19,184 bases of DNA from assembly GCA_002405475.1 (NCBI GenBank), contig DHLX01000005.1, forward strand, positions 44,957 through 64,140, read 5' to 3'. A program made the translations under genes and the position numbers. Origin of the DNA: Burkholderiales bacterium UBA4657. GTDB lineage: Bacteria; Pseudomonadota; Gammaproteobacteria; Burkholderiales; Burkholderiaceae_E. How positions within the stretch are numbered: position 1 is the first letter of the stretch; every line of letters starts with the position of its first letter. The notes below the pieces were generated by a model. It saw only the letters and a program-made list of their open reading frames with translations. It searched no databases and was not told the origin of the DNA. Shown here one piece after another: positions 7,571 through 16,688 of this stretch.

Positions 7571-8662
7571 ATGAAGCGCATCATTCCGCTGGTTTCTGCG
7601 TACCCGCGTCCTGACATCCTGCCGTTCAATCACCTACCCTCCATGCCTTTGGCAGACCGGCTGGGTCGTCCCCTGCGTGATTTACGTATCAGCGTCACTG
7701 ACCGCTGCAATTTTCGCTGTCGGTATTGCATGCCCAAAGAGATTTTTAATAACGAATATCAGTATCTGAAGAAAAACGAGTTACTAAGTTTTGAAGAAAT
7801 TAGCCGTGTGGCACGCATAGCCGTGAGTTTGGGTGTCGAAAAAATTCGTCTGACCGGGGGGGAACCTTTATTACGGAAAAATCTACCCGCATTAATTCAC
7901 TCTCTGGCCCAATTATCACGACCGTGTGGTCAGCTCATTGATCTGACCATGACGACTAACGGCAGTCTCTTGACACAATACGCACCGGCGCTGGTTGATG
8001 CTGGCCTGAAGCGTTTGACGATTTCACTCGATGCTCTTGACGATAATATTTTTCAGCAGATGAATGATGCGGGCGTAAGAGTTGATCAGGTATTGCATGG
8101 CCTGGAGGCCGCCGTTTCAGCCGGATTCAAATCGGTCAAAATCAACATGGTGGTACGACGTGGGCTGAATGAGCGACAAATTGTCCCGATGGCGCGATAT
8201 TTCAAAGGCTCGGGACATATTCTGAGATTTATCGAATATATGGATGTGGGCAATACCAATGCATGGCGCAGGGAGGAAGTAGTCCCAAGCAGTACCGTAT
8301 TGGCCATATTACAGCAGGAGTTTGGTCTGTCTGCCCTACAACCCCAGTACCCGGGCGAAGTTGCCGAGCGCTGGAGTTATAACGACGGCAGTGGCGAAAT
8401 TGGTTTCATTTCCAGCGTGACACAGGCTTTTTGTCGCGACTGTACGCGTGCGCGATTATCGACTGACGGAAAGTTATATTTATGTTTGTTTGCAGGGTCG
8501 GGGCATGACTTGCGTTATTGGCTCAGGCAAGGGAATGATGATCAGACGCTGACCCAAAAAATGGCCAGTATCTGGCAACAGCGTCAGGACCGTTATTCTG
8601 AGCTTAGAGCGCAGGAAAACCCGGCATCAGAGAAAGTGGAAATGAGTTTTATTGGTGGCTAG
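7571..8662 (+). CDS. moaA: GTP 3',8-cyclase MoaA
   Basis: A 363-aa radical-SAM enzyme for the first step of molybdenum cofactor synthesis (GTP to 3',8-cyclo-H2-GTP, used by MoaC). The SAM cluster ligands are C46, C50 and C53 in DRCNFRCRYC, followed by the GGEP motif. The C-terminal GTP-binding cluster is visible in AFCRDCTRARLSTDG...LCLF, and the essential Gly-Gly tail is intact (SFIGG). The ATG at 7571 gives a 24-residue leader (MKRIIPLVS...) of the kind seen in long betaproteobacterial MoaA; the ATG at 7643 is an alternative. Neither has a clear ribosome binding site. No other moa gene is nearby. Its 3' end overlaps the convergent MFS gene by 14 bp. Confidence 0.95.
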   Translation: MKRIIPLVSAYPRPDILPFNHLPSMPLADRLGRPLRDLRISVTDRCNFRCRYCMPKEIFNNEYQYLKKNELLSFEEISRVARIAVSLGVEKIRLTGGEPLLRKNLPALIHSLAQLSRPCGQLIDLTMTTNGSLLTQYAPALVDAGLKRLTISLDALDDNIFQQMNDAGVRVDQVLHGLEAAVSAGFKSVKINMVVRRGLNERQIVPMARYFKGSGHILRFIEYMDVGNTNAWRREEVVPSSTVLAILQQEFGLSALQPQYPGEVAERWSYNDGSGEIGFISSVTQAFCRDCTRARLSTDGKLYLCLFAGSGHDLRYWLRQGNDDQTLTQKMASIWQQRQDRYSELRAQENPASEKVEMSFIGG

Positions 8663-9902
8663 GATCAGAACTACTTTGTCCAATACCCAGTGCAGTCAAT
8701 ATCGCAGCAGCCTGCAATAACGCCACCCCCAGCAAGACGGTCATAAATCGGCCCTGATCCATCCATGGGCCAAATATCAAAGGGCTGATGGCCAGACCGG
8801 CATCAAGCCCGGAATAAACAAAACCATAAATACGTCCGAACGAAGCCTTACCAAAACGACTGGTGGCAGCGCGCCGTACCAATAAATCACGATGCGGGCC
8901 AGCAATACCGGTAAAAAAGCCCATAATGGCCAGTACTGGCAAAACCGACCAGTCCGGGATCCAGGCCGAGGCCAGCAGTAAAGCCATGATGACCGACAGC
9001 CCAAGTGCCTTGGCCACGACTTTGTCATTATCGTGTTGCTGACGTGCTGCCATGAAACCGCCGGTCAACATTCCTGCGGCACCGCCGAGCAGAAATGCAG
9101 TCAGGCTGCTGGTCGCCAAGGCCAGATTCAGACCATAAATTTCTTTCATGAGCGCAGGACCATAACTTTGCAATATGCCGAACGCCATGGTGATAAAAAA
9201 GAAAAAAGCAAAGCAGAGCCAGACCGCACCTACCCTCAAGAACCCCAGGCTGCCCGCTTCTTGTGGCTTGCCGGTTTTAGTCAGGGTTAAATTTTCAGGT
9301 ACAACTTCCTGCGCGACATCATCAAGCACATCTCTGCGCCACCATAGCAAGGCCAGCACCGAACAACCCAGTAGCGTGGCAAATACGCCCGCCCAGTGCC
9401 AGTCAGTCAGTGCCGCAATGCCAGCCAGCGCCACCGGAGCAAAAGCCCAGCCCAGATTACCCGACAAACCATGGACTGAAAAAGCGTGTCCGAGCCGGGG
9501 TATTGAAACCCGTCGGTTGAGCAACGTGAAGTCAGCCGGGTGAAAAATGCTGTTACCTAAACCGGCAAGTGCAGCTGTCATCACCAACATCGAATAACTA
9601 TTTGCGAATGCCAGCACCAGACCCGAGATGGACAGGGTAGCAACACCAAAAAAAAGCACCGGGCGGGCGCCGACCTTATCGACGACAAAGCCCGCCAAGG
9701 CTTGGCCGATAGCGCTGATAACGAAAAAAACTGTCATCAGAAATCCGGCCTGGGTATATGACAGACCAAAATCTTTCATCAACCAGGGAAAGAGCGGCGG
9801 CAACAGCAAATGAAAAAAATGCGAGGTACCATGCGCCAGTCCCACCAGGCCGATCACTTCCAAATCGCGGCGTGAACTTTCGGGGGGTAGAATGGCAGAC
9901 AT
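8649..9902 (-). CDS. MFS transporter, Fsr-like exporter
   Basis: A major-facilitator protein of about 417 aa with 12 predicted hydrophobic segments. The N-terminal segment GLAHGTSHFFHLLLPPLFPWL and the loop FVVDKVGARPVLFFG (a variant of the MFS A motif) resemble the fosmidomycin-resistance-type exporters, though the substrate is unknown. The frame is open to 10082, which would overlap the divergent adaptor gene. I chose the ATG at 9900-9902 (MSAILPPESS), which leaves a 39-bp divergent gap; no strong ribosome binding site is visible. The C-terminus overlaps the last 14 bases of convergent moaA. Confidence 0.85.
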   Translation of the reverse strand: MSAILPPESSRRDLEVIGLVGLAHGTSHFFHLLLPPLFPWLMKDFGLSYTQAGFLMTVFFVISAIGQALAGFVVDKVGARPVLFFGVATLSISGLVLAFANSYSMLVMTAALAGLGNSIFHPADFTLLNRRVSIPRLGHAFSVHGLSGNLGWAFAPVALAGIAALTDWHWAGVFATLLGCSVLALLWWRRDVLDDVAQEVVPENLTLTKTGKPQEAGSLGFLRVGAVWLCFAFFFFITMAFGILQSYGPALMKEIYGLNLALATSSLTAFLLGGAAGMLTGGFMAARQQHDNDKVVAKALGLSVIMALLLASAWIPDWSVLPVLAIMGFFTGIAGPHRDLLVRRAATSRFGKASFGRIYGFVYSGLDAGLAISPLIFGPWMDQGRFMTVLLGVALLQAAAILTALGIGQSSSDPSHQ

Positions 9903-9941
9903 GAACGTAAGCGTATCAGATTCAGCCGTTAGGCTTGGTGT

Positions 9942-11198
9942 ATGAAAATTCCAGACATTCGCCGGTTGTCGATCAAATATTGGCTGTTGATGGTTTTGTT
10001 GCTCGGCGGCCTGGTCTGGCTGCTGCTGCCTCGAAGCAAGCCGGCTGAGACTGTCAGCGTCGAACTGGGCAAGATTACACAAACCATTGTCGCTACCGGC
10101 AGAGTAGCGACACCCGCCCGGGTAGAAGTCGGTGCCCAGGTTACTGGCACGGTAGCGACATTGCTGGTACGTGAGTCTGAACTGGTCAAGCGCGGCCAGC
10201 TACTGCTGACGCTGCAAGATGATGAAACCCTGGCCAATTTGAACCAGGCCAAAGCCACGGTGACAGAAGCCAAGGCACGAATCAACCAGCTTAAGCTGGT
10301 CTCTGCGCCGCTGAGCCAGCAAAATGTGAAGCAGGCAGAAGCCAACTTGAAGCTGGCCGAAGCCGAATGGCAACGCACCCAAACGCTGGTAAAACAGGGC
10401 TTCTTTTCCCAGGCCCGGCTGGATGAAGCCCAGCGTAGCCTGGACAATGCCCGTGCAGCGCTGGCCAATGCACGAACCCAGGCGACTGCCAATGCGCCCG
10501 AGGGCGCAGAACTGGCACTGGCCCAGGCACGCCTAGCCCAGGCAGAAGCGGCACTGAAAGCGGCGCAAGCACGAGCTGACCTGATGCGCATTAGCGCACC
10601 GTTTGATGCACTGGTATTGAGCCGCAATGCGGAGCCAGGCAGCATTGCCCAGCCGGGGCGGGTACTCCTGACACTGGCTCAGACCGGCGAAACCCGTTTA
10701 TACGTGAACGTAGACGAAAAAAACCTGCGCTATTTGCAACCGGGGTTTCAGGCTTTCGCCGTCGCAGATGCCTACCCGAATCAGCGTATGGCTGCCGAGG
10801 TCTATTTTGTTTCGCCAGCCATAGACCCACAGCGTGGTACTGTCGAAGTGCGCTTGCGCGTTGCCGAGCCGCCGCGCTTTTTGAAGCCCGATATGACCGT
10901 GTCGGTCGAAATGGTGGTCGGACAAAAAGAACAGGCGCTCAGACTGCCGAGCGATGCGATACGTGCTATTGACAGCGATCAGCCGTATGTACTGGCCTTG
11001 AGGGACGGCCAGGCGCAACGGGTCAACGTCACGGTCGGTTTGCGTGGCATTGGCGTGGTCGAGCTCGTCAATGGGCTGCAGGCAGGGGAAGCTGTTATTA
11101 CCACCGCCCTGCCCGTCAATGCGGGTGACAAGGTACAGGCGCAAGCGCGTGCAGTGAAAGAAAAAGGCTTTGAGCCGCTCACCGGCAGGGTGCGCTGA
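9942..11198 (+). CDS. Periplasmic adaptor of an ABC efflux pump (HlyD/MacA type)
   Basis: A 418-aa membrane-fusion protein. An inner-membrane anchor lies at about 12-29 (KYWLLMVLLLGGLVWLLL). A lipoyl half-motif follows (GRVATPARVEVGAQVTGTV), then a long Ala/Gln-rich coiled-coil hairpin (about 90-210), the second lipoyl half (RISAPFDALVLSRNAEPGS), and beta-barrel and membrane-proximal domains. Such adaptors bridge an inner-membrane ABC pump to a TolC-type outer channel; no channel gene is in the window. It is the first gene of a three-gene operon, and its TGA overlaps the permease ATG by one base. Ala/Gln codon richness produces long antisense shadow frames. Confidence 0.9.
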   Translation: MKIPDIRRLSIKYWLLMVLLLGGLVWLLLPRSKPAETVSVELGKITQTIVATGRVATPARVEVGAQVTGTVATLLVRESELVKRGQLLLTLQDDETLANLNQAKATVTEAKARINQLKLVSAPLSQQNVKQAEANLKLAEAEWQRTQTLVKQGFFSQARLDEAQRSLDNARAALANARTQATANAPEGAELALAQARLAQAEAALKAAQARADLMRISAPFDALVLSRNAEPGSIAQPGRVLLTLAQTGETRLYVNVDEKNLRYLQPGFQAFAVADAYPNQRMAAEVYFVSPAIDPQRGTVEVRLRVAEPPRFLKPDMTVSVEMVVGQKEQALRLPSDAIRAIDSDQPYVLALRDGQAQRVNVTVGLRGIGVVELVNGLQAGEAVITTALPVNAGDKVQAQARAVKEKGFEPLTGRVR

Positions 11199-12418
11199 TG
11201 CCGTTTGAATGGCTACTGGCGCTACGTTTTCTGCGTGAGGGACGTATGCAGTCGGTTTTGATACTGGCCGGGGTCACGGGTGGTGTTGCGGTCATTATTT
11301 TTCTGACCCAGCTCATCAATCAGTTACAGTCGGCCATCATCGACCGGGTGCTGGGGTCGCAAGCCCATATCGTGATACGACCGACAGAAGATGTGACCCG
11401 CCGTGCGCTTGATGCCGACCAGACCTCGGCGCAAATACAGCCACGGGCGCAACGTTTACGCTCGGTCGATCAATGGGAGAACATCGCACAATTGGCAAGC
11501 CAGACGGCCGGGGTGGTCGCCATCTCTCCTGTTGTATCGGGTGCCGGTTTTGCCCTGCGAGGAGGCGCCAGTAAATCGGTTGCCATTATGGGCATAGAGG
11601 CAGAAGCCTATCAGCGCGTGGTCAAAATGCCGACATATATGGTGCAAGGCCGATTCGAAGTCTCGGGTACCAATACCCTGATTGGAGTTGAACTGGCCAA
11701 AGACCTGGGCGTGGGCGTCGGTGACAAGATACGCGTGATTACTGCTACCGGGTTTGAGGCACGGCGTGATGAGACACTGACCATTACCGGCTTGTTCGAC
11801 ATGGGCAATAAAGACCTGAACCGGCGCTGGGTGTTTACAACTTTGAAGGTCGCGCAAAATTTACTCGATCTGCCCGGTGGGGTTTCTAACATTGATTTGA
11901 CCGTGACCGATTTATTCGGCGCCGACAAAATTGCCCAGCAACTGAAAACACAGACCGGCTTGAATGTGGAGTCGTGGATGCAGACCAACTCCAGTTTACT
12001 CAATGCCCTGTATAACCAGAGCGTGAGCAATAACCTGATTCGTACCTTTGTCATTCTTATTGTTGCACTCGGTATTTCCAGTGTATTGGTGGTGTCGGTG
12101 GTGCAGAAACAAAAAGAAATTGGCATCTTGCGCGCCATGGGAACCGGACAGCGCCGCATTATGGCGGTGTTTCTGCTGCAAGGAGGCATCGTCGGTTTCT
12201 TTGGTTCGGTACTCGGTTCAGGCCTATCCTATTCCCTGCTTTTCATTTTTTCGCGTATCTATCGCTCGCCCGATGGTTCGCAATTATTCAATCCGAAACT
12301 GGATCCAAAACTGGTATTGATGGCCTGGGCTATTGCCCTGGTCGTCGGTGTGCTGGCCGCTGCCATACCGGCGCGACGCGCGGCACAAATGGACCCGGTA
12401 CAAGCCATACGTGCCTAA
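11198..12418 (+). CDS. FtsX/MacB-type ABC transporter permease
   Basis: A 406-aa permease with four predicted helices: one near the N-terminus (about 19-42, SVLILAGVTGGVAVIIFL), a large periplasmic domain (about 43-270), and three near the C-terminus (from about 275 on). The segment QKQKEIGILRAMG and the ending AAQMDPVQAIRA are hallmarks of the FtsX-like fold shared by MacB, LolC and DevC. Unlike MacB it has no fused ATPase; that function is in the next gene. This arrangement (adaptor, permease, separate ATPase) is DevBCA-like and points to export of a lipid, peptide or drug. Confidence 0.9.
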   Translation: MPFEWLLALRFLREGRMQSVLILAGVTGGVAVIIFLTQLINQLQSAIIDRVLGSQAHIVIRPTEDVTRRALDADQTSAQIQPRAQRLRSVDQWENIAQLASQTAGVVAISPVVSGAGFALRGGASKSVAIMGIEAEAYQRVVKMPTYMVQGRFEVSGTNTLIGVELAKDLGVGVGDKIRVITATGFEARRDETLTITGLFDMGNKDLNRRWVFTTLKVAQNLLDLPGGVSNIDLTVTDLFGADKIAQQLKTQTGLNVESWMQTNSSLLNALYNQSVSNNLIRTFVILIVALGISSVLVVSVVQKQKEIGILRAMGTGQRRIMAVFLLQGGIVGFFGSVLGSGLSYSLLFIFSRIYRSPDGSQLFNPKLDPKLVLMAWAIALVVGVLAAAIPARRAAQMDPVQAIRA

Positions 12419-12422
12419 GCTC

Positions 12423-13118
12423 ATGAACTCCATACTGCGACTGAGCGGCATAAAAAAAAGCTACAACATTGGCACCCCGGTGGAAACCGAAGTACTGCAC
12501 GGCATTGACATAGAGTTACTGGAACATGAGTTTGTCGCTTTGATTGGTCCGTCGGGGTCGGGCAAATCGACGCTGCTCAACATTATTGGCCTGCTGGAAC
12601 GCAGCACCCAGGGTGAACTGACGATTGCCGGACAGCGCACTTCATTACTCGATGATGCCGGCCTGACCCGGCTGCGTGGTCATACCATTGGCTTTGTATT
12701 CCAGTTTCATCATTTACTGCCTGCCTTCACCGCGCTGGAAAACGTCATGATGCCAGCCATCATTGAAAACGGCAGCATTACTCAGCAGGCCAGACAGGTA
12801 GCACTCGACCTGCTGCGCCGTGTTGGCTTGAAAGGTGCCGAGTATAAAAAACCGGGTCAGCTTTCCGGGGGCATGCAGCAGCGCGTTGCCATTGCCCGAG
12901 CCCTGGCATTGAAACCGAAATTGATTTTGGCCGATGAACCGACCGGGAATCTGGACACCAAAACCGCCGATGAAATTTTTTCGCTATTGCGTGAATTCAA
13001 TCGCGATCACGGCAGTGCCTGTCTGATAGTGACCCACGACCCGCGCTTAGCGCAGCGATGTGATCGCATCATTCATCTGGTCGATGGCAAAATTGCCCCA
13101 GAAAATTCAGACGCTTGA
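12423..13118 (+). CDS. ABC transporter ATP-binding protein, LolD/MacB family
   Basis: A 231-aa nucleotide-binding subunit. Walker A is GPSGSGKST, the signature is LSGGMQQRVAIARAL, Walker B is LILADEPTGNLD and the switch histidine lies in VTHD, all in order and intact. The ATG at 12423 (MNSILRLSG) was chosen, 4 bp after the permease stop; an in-frame ATG at 12333 lies inside the permease gene. It pairs with the FtsX-type permease to power a mechanotransmission-type efflux pump. The stop lies within a 17-bp palindrome shared with the convergent rlmB stop. Confidence 0.93.
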   Translation: MNSILRLSGIKKSYNIGTPVETEVLHGIDIELLEHEFVALIGPSGSGKSTLLNIIGLLERSTQGELTIAGQRTSLLDDAGLTRLRGHTIGFVFQFHHLLPAFTALENVMMPAIIENGSITQQARQVALDLLRRVGLKGAEYKKPGQLSGGMQQRVAIARALALKPKLILADEPTGNLDTKTADEIFSLLREFNRDHGSACLIVTHDPRLAQRCDRIIHLVDGKIAPENSDA

Positions 13119-13128
13119 ACTTCAAGCG
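13112..13128. other. 17-bp palindrome spanning both convergent stops
   Basis: CGCTTGAA-C-TTCAAGCG is a perfect palindrome. It contains the TGA of the ABC ATPase (13116-13118) and, on the other strand, the TGA of rlmB (13122-13124) in mirrored positions. It may act as a weak bidirectional hairpin, but no T tract follows on either side. Confidence 0.5.
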
Positions 13129-13868
13129 CCGCGCTGGCGTCGGGCCTCGTAGAGACAGACTGCACTGGCCACACTGACATTCAGGCTTTCCACCGCGCCC
13201 TGCATGGGAATACTCACCAGTTCATCGCAAATCTCGCGCGTCAGGCGCCGCATGCCCTCACCCTCTGCCCCCATCACCAACGCTACCGGGCCGCGCCAAT
13301 CGACCTCATAAATAGTTTTGGTGGCATCGTCACTGGTGCCCACCACATGAATGCCCGCCTCTTTCATGTCGCGCAGGCTGCGCGCCAGATTGGTCACCAC
13401 CACAAACGGCATCGAATCTGCCGCACCGCTGGCCGCTTTGAGTGCCGCGCTGCTCAAACCCACAGCCCGGTCTTTGGGTGCAATGACGGCATGCGCGCCT
13501 GCACCGTCGGCAGCACGCAAACAGGCGCCTAGGTTGTGCGGGTCGGTAATCGAGTCCAGCACCAGTAACAGTGGTGCCGTAGTACTGGGCAAGGCGTCCA
13601 ATACCTCATGCAAAGTCATGGCCAAAGACAGGGGTTCGGCCAGCGCTACGACCCCCTGATGTCGCTCGGTATGCGCCAGGCCACGCAAACGCTCGGCCTC
13701 GGCCTGACCGGGTTTGATACCCAGTTCTTCAGCACGACGCAAAAAATCGAGCATGCGCTTATCACGTCGGCTGGGGTCAACATACAAATGCTTTATGCTC
13801 TCGGGCGCATGACGCAAACGGGCCGTGACAGCGTGAAAACCATATAAGACCTGCTGCGTCTTGCTCAT
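13122..13868 (-). CDS. rlmB: 23S rRNA Gm2251 2'-O-methyltransferase RlmB
   Basis: A 248-aa TrmH/SpoU-family (SPOUT) methyltransferase that uses SAM. The N-terminal substrate-binding domain spans about 1-75. The catalytic knot has motif 1 DPHNLGACLRAADGAGA, motif 2 VALVMGAEGEGM and motif 3 IPMQGAVESLNVSVASAV, all complete. It methylates the 2'-O of G2251 in the ribosomal P-loop. The start ATG overlaps the rnr stop by 4 bp (13865-13868), so the two form one operon, as in E. coli and many betaproteobacteria. Confidence 0.95.
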   Translation of the reverse strand: MSKTQQVLYGFHAVTARLRHAPESIKHLYVDPSRRDKRMLDFLRRAEELGIKPGQAEAERLRGLAHTERHQGVVALAEPLSLAMTLHEVLDALPSTTAPLLLVLDSITDPHNLGACLRAADGAGAHAVIAPKDRAVGLSSAALKAASGAADSMPFVVVTNLARSLRDMKEAGIHVVGTSDDATKTIYEVDWRGPVALVMGAEGEGMRRLTREICDELVSIPMQGAVESLNVSVASAVCLYEARRQRGA

Positions 13869-16291
13869 CGTCTGCGCCCGCGACGTGCGGTTTTTTCGGT
13901 TGCTTTGCCACCACTCTTGCGCTGCGCTTTGCTGACCGCACCGCGCTTGGAAGCCGCCACTTTTTCTGCCGTACGTTTTTTACTGGCGCGCTGCTTCGGT
14001 TCGGGTGGCTCAGGCACCATAGCGCTACGCTTCAGATCCTGATAAGTCTCACCCCGCACCAAGCGAAAATCAATCTTGCGCGCTTCAATATCGACACGAC
14101 TGACCTGAACGTGCAACTGGTCGCCCAGACGATAGCGCAGTCCGGTACGTTCACCGCGCAGTTCATGTAGCGCCTCGCTGTATTGGTAATACTCGGTACC
14201 CAGGTCGCTGACATGCACCAGACCCTCGACAAACAGGCTGTCAAGCGTAATAAACAGACCGAACGGGGTTACACCAGAAACCGTGCCCGAATACTGCTCG
14301 CCAATACGCTCACGCATATAAAAACATTTCAGCCAGGCTTCAACATCGCGGCTGGCATCATCGGCACGGCGCTCGTTGGCAGAACACACCAGCCCCAGTT
14401 GTACCCAGCGTTCATGAATTTCAGCTTGCGCCTGCTTGGTGCGTGCCGCACGTCGGCTCATGTCCACCGCTTTCGGTGGCGAAACTTCTGCCCTGGCCGC
14501 CTCGGGTACGTACTGCTCACCTGACAACACGGCCTTAATGGCACGGTGGGTCAATAAGTCGGGGTAGCGTCGTATCGGGCTGGTAAAGTGGGTATAGGCC
14601 GGGTAGGCCAAGCCGAAATGCCCGACATTATCGGGCGAATAAATAGCTTGCTGCATCGAGCGCAATAAGACGGTTTGTAGCATCGGCGCATCGGGGCGCG
14701 ATTTGATGCGTTCCATCAGTTGCGCATAATCAACCGGCTGCGGGTCGTCGGCACCGGACAAATTCAAGCCCGACACTTTTAAAAGCGCGCGCAAATTTTT
14801 CAGCTTTTCAGGCGTTGGGCCTTCATGAATGCGATACAAGCCAGGATGTTTGGCGCGTTGTAAAAAATCGGCGATACAGACGTTGGCCGCGAGCATGAAT
14901 TCTTCAATCAGTTTATGGGCATCATTACGCACACGGGGAATGATCTGCTCGATTTTGCCGACAGCATTACAGACGATATACGTTTCTGTGGTCTCAAAAT
15001 CAATAGCACCGCGTTTGGCACGCGCTTTTTGCAAAATCTGAAACAACTCATACCCGGCCTGCAAGTGTGGCAACAAGGCAGCGCGTGCTACGGGCAGTTG
15101 CGCGGCAAAGTCCGGCCGGCTCAGCATGTTCCACACTTCGGTGTAGGTAAAACGGGCATGGCTGTGCATGACCGCCGGGTAAAACTGGTAAGCCGCCAGC
15201 TCGCCTTGGTCACTTACCAGCATATCTGCCACCAGACAAAGGCGATCGACCTCGGGGTTGAGAGAACACAGGCCATTGCTTAGTTTTTCCGGCAGCATGG
15301 GAATCACACGGCGCGGAAAGTAAACCGAGGTGCTGCGTTCCAATGCATCCTGGTCAAGTGCATCGCCGGGGGTAACATAGTGGCTGACATCGGCAATGGC
15401 CACCAGCAGGCGATATTGCGTTTTTTTAGCGCGGCCACGCCCGGTTTCCATTTTCTCCACATAGACCGCGTCGTCAAAATCGCGTGCATCCTCACCGTCT
15501 ATTGTCACTAAGGGCACATCTCGCAGATCAATACGGCCTTTCAGGTCTTTAGCACGTACTTCATCGGGCAGCTTGGCTGCCAGCTGTTTGGCTGCTTCTG
15601 AAAATTCGTGCGGCACATCAAATTTGCGTACCGCAATTTCAATCTCCATCCCGGGGTCGTCAATCTCGCCCAGGACTTCAACAATTTTTCCTATGGGTTG
15701 CGAATAGCGCGAGGGCTGCTCGACTATCTGCACCATCACCACCTGCCCCGGCTGCGCGCCATATATTTCCTGGGGCGGCACTAAAATATCGTGCTTGATA
15801 CGCTGGTCTTCAGGTGCCACCACATAAACACCACGTTCATTCAAAAAACGCCCCACCAGTTTATTGGTACGGCGCTCGGTCACTTCGACAATGCTGCCTT
15901 CGGGTTTGCCATTACGACCCGTGCCGCTTATGCGCACGAGCACCCGATCGCCATGCAATACCTTGAGCATTTCCCGCGTTGGCAAATAAATGTCGGGCGA
16001 ACCGTCATCCGGTTGCAAAAAACCGTAGCCATCGCGGTGGCCGATGACGCGCCCGGCAATAAAGTCGAGCTTGGTCGCTAGCAGTAACACGCCGCGCCGA
16101 TTAGGCAATAGCAGTCCGTCGCGCTCCATAGCGGCCAGGCGACGGTTAAAACCATCCATAGCGGCTGCGCTGACCCCCAGCTCACCCGCCAGTTGTGGCG
16201 GAGTCAACAAAGCGGAACTTGAGCGCAAAAGCTGCAAAATGGCCTCGCGCGTTGGCACATCGGCCTCGATCATTTCGTTTTTATCAGTCAT
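13865..16291 (-). CDS. rnr: Ribonuclease R
   Basis: An 808-aa processive 3'-5' exoribonuclease (RNB family) that degrades structured RNA. Domains in order: winged-helix HTH (about 14-70), cold-shock OB folds (about 75-220), the catalytic RNB domain with metal ligands in DGEDARDFDDAVY (Asp265, Asp268, Asp271, Asp273, Asp274), a C-terminal S1 domain (about 655-730), and a Lys/Arg-rich tail (KKRTAEKVAASKRG..., ending RRGRRR) that commonly assists RNA unwinding. Length matches the E. coli enzyme (813 aa). It is transcribed divergently from tRNA-Leu with a 76-bp gap and is followed by rlmB with an ATGA overlap. Confidence 0.96.
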   Translation of the reverse strand: MTDKNEMIEADVPTREAILQLLRSSSALLTPPQLAGELGVSAAAMDGFNRRLAAMERDGLLLPNRRGVLLLATKLDFIAGRVIGHRDGYGFLQPDDGSPDIYLPTREMLKVLHGDRVLVRISGTGRNGKPEGSIVEVTERRTNKLVGRFLNERGVYVVAPEDQRIKHDILVPPQEIYGAQPGQVVMVQIVEQPSRYSQPIGKIVEVLGEIDDPGMEIEIAVRKFDVPHEFSEAAKQLAAKLPDEVRAKDLKGRIDLRDVPLVTIDGEDARDFDDAVYVEKMETGRGRAKKTQYRLLVAIADVSHYVTPGDALDQDALERSTSVYFPRRVIPMLPEKLSNGLCSLNPEVDRLCLVADMLVSDQGELAAYQFYPAVMHSHARFTYTEVWNMLSRPDFAAQLPVARAALLPHLQAGYELFQILQKARAKRGAIDFETTETYIVCNAVGKIEQIIPRVRNDAHKLIEEFMLAANVCIADFLQRAKHPGLYRIHEGPTPEKLKNLRALLKVSGLNLSGADDPQPVDYAQLMERIKSRPDAPMLQTVLLRSMQQAIYSPDNVGHFGLAYPAYTHFTSPIRRYPDLLTHRAIKAVLSGEQYVPEAARAEVSPPKAVDMSRRAARTKQAQAEIHERWVQLGLVCSANERRADDASRDVEAWLKCFYMRERIGEQYSGTVSGVTPFGLFITLDSLFVEGLVHVSDLGTEYYQYSEALHELRGERTGLRYRLGDQLHVQVSRVDIEARKIDFRLVRGETYQDLKRSAMVPEPPEPKQRASKKRTAEKVAASKRGAVSKAQRKSGGKATEKTARRGRRR

Positions 16292-16306
16292 TCCAGGCTG
16301 TCTAAT

Positions 16307-16335
16307 TTGGTAGTTTTTTTTAGCTTAGCTATAAT
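16307..16335 (+). promoter_or_regulatory. Sigma70 promoter of tRNA-Leu
   Basis: TTGGTA at 16307-16312 and a perfect TATAAT at 16330-16335 are spaced 17 bp. Transcription would start near 16342, about 26 bases before the mature tRNA 5' end. Downstream, GTTACA-N9-TGTAAC (16344-16364) is a perfect inverted repeat in the tRNA leader. Confidence 0.75.
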
Positions 16336-16367
16336 AGCTGCTCGTTACAAAGCATCACTGTAACATT

Positions 16368-16452
<85 letters not shown>

Positions 16453-16688
16453 ACACGGCTAGTAGTCAATGCTGCTTTTTTGAGTCGTAACAGCCCATCC
16501 CGTGCTTCATTCATTCTTCATTCAGCTTGCTTGTCGTGATTCTTTTTAAGGTGATCAGTTGAGCAGGTTTTTATTGGGTCTTTACAACCCTGCCCTGGCT
16601 GCGCCGACTACGGGGGATGGCGCTCACCACGGGGTCAGTGTTGAGAAACGCTGCTCAATCACCACGTGATGCTTGTTGCTTGAGTGGG
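16453..16688. other. Gene-free stretch downstream of tRNA-Leu
   Basis: No convincing ORF, RNA or mobile-element end was found in these 236 bases. A T6 run at 16476-16481 could end the tRNA transcript, but no stable stem precedes it. Confidence 0.4.

Noticed and set aside
9929..10645. Minus-strand Ser/Ala-rich ORF (238 aa)
   Set aside because: Antisense shadow of the Ala/Gln-rich adaptor hairpin.
16453..16688. CRISPR array or IS ends near the tRNA
   Set aside because: No regularly spaced repeats, terminal inverted repeats or transposase remnants were seen.
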